Part shown: positions 63,813 to 64,000 of the stretch, piece by piece
Layout of the letters: each line of letters begins with the position of its first letter
Position numbering within the stretch: the stretch's first letter is position 1
Assembly: GCA_029204225.1 (NCBI GenBank)
Contig: MU832211.1
Location: 18,005-82,004, forward strand
DNA: 64,000 nucleotides
Source: Diphasiastrum complanatum
Taxonomy: Eukaryota > Streptophyta > Lycopodiopsida > Lycopodiales > Lycopodiaceae
Direction of reading: 5' to 3'
Translations under genes and position numbers: made by a program
The notes under the pieces: generated by a model
What the model saw: the letters and a program-made list of their open reading frames with translations, nothing else
What the model was told of the DNA's origin: nothing
Database searches by the model: none

Positions 63813-64000
63813 GTCAGAGGTGACGAAGGCGAACTCAAAAGGGCAGGAAGAGATAGAGATGCGTCAGTGGGTATGGTATGTAGGCTGGTAGCATAGTCGG
63901 CCCATATGGTCAACAAGACGCTTTCCTTCAGAGTCATCATAAGCATTCTTTTTACGGCGGAGTGTGCAGTGGTAAGAGCATCGAGTGGGGAGCATGAGTA

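Larger units (their letters stand above)
57285..64000 (-). mobile_element. LINE-G, split by gypsy G6, running off the right edge
   Basis: The right part (63378-64000) encodes the RT start up to CCCFVDFRKFFDSLPR (about 63375-63410). The left part (57871-57285) resumes with SLLIQRLRDLGFSID. Joining across G6, with one copy of the duplicated ACGCT, restores the usual FRKAFDSVPRHLLIQRL context, so G6 inserted in motif A of this LINE. After GFSID the rest of ORF2 is deleted down to the 3' UTR. Confidence 0.9.

Noticed and set aside
1-64000. Bacterial-type systems (CRISPR arrays, operons, defence islands, phage)
   Set aside because: No direct-repeat arrays with spacers and no compact operons. The window is plant-type nuclear repeat DNA.

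Overview
Eukaryotic nuclear DNA, almost certainly from a land plant with a large, repeat-rich genome. Evidence: Ty3/gypsy elements with chromodomain-type integrases and initiator-Met tRNA primer sites (TGGTATCAGAGC), plant-type Ty1/copia elements, L1-like LINEs with a 3' stem-loop, and one host gene with small exons and GT-AG introns. A fern or gymnosperm-like genome is plausible, but species is inference. I see no rRNA, tRNA or CRISPR.

Host gene: a minus-strand gene for a CHFR-type RING E3 ubiquitin ligase. Five exons (25568-25659, 25351-25474, 17689-17775, 17428-17557, 8022-8130) join in one open frame with matching splice phases. A weaker exon lies at 7765-7883 and a candidate upstream exon at 37578-37693. 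The introns are filled with transposons: LINE-A, copia C1 and a half-LINE sit in the 9.3 kb intron, and gypsy G4 and copia C2 in the 7.6 kb intron. If the upstream exon is real, LINE-H with gypsy G5 sits in the next intron.

Layout: 1-3055 gypsy G1 (minus, runs off the left edge); 3056-4486 unassigned; 4487-5340 3' end of gypsy G2 (plus); 5430-6931 gypsy G3 (minus); 7063-7680 a plus primer site and leader; 7765-8130 host exons; 8408-16560 LINE-A (plus) split by copia C1 (minus), whose LTR holds a half-LINE; 17428-17775 host exons; 18440-19841 gypsy G4 (plus); 19929-24220 copia C2 (minus); 25351-25659 host RING exons; 25858-35780 LINE-H (minus) split by gypsy G5 (26457-31717), itself carrying a solo LTR and an inverted piece; 35781-38640 mostly unassigned; 38640-41165 LINE pieces; 41166-53660 four plus LINEs head to tail; 53661-55620 copia C3 (minus); 55690-57284 LINE-F (minus); 57285-64000 LINE-G (minus) split by gypsy G6 (57877-63372), which has both LTRs and a 5-bp target duplication.

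Main result: LINEs of this family end in a short hairpin, a TTAATAAA-like stretch and a (TTTC)n(TC)n or (TTC)n(TC)n tail. At six places the next LINE in the same orientation begins exactly where the previous TC tail stops. This looks like a plant L1-type LINE lineage that inserts into TC microsatellites, including the tails of its relatives, building tandem arrays. No element here looks active: all have frameshifts, stops or deletions.
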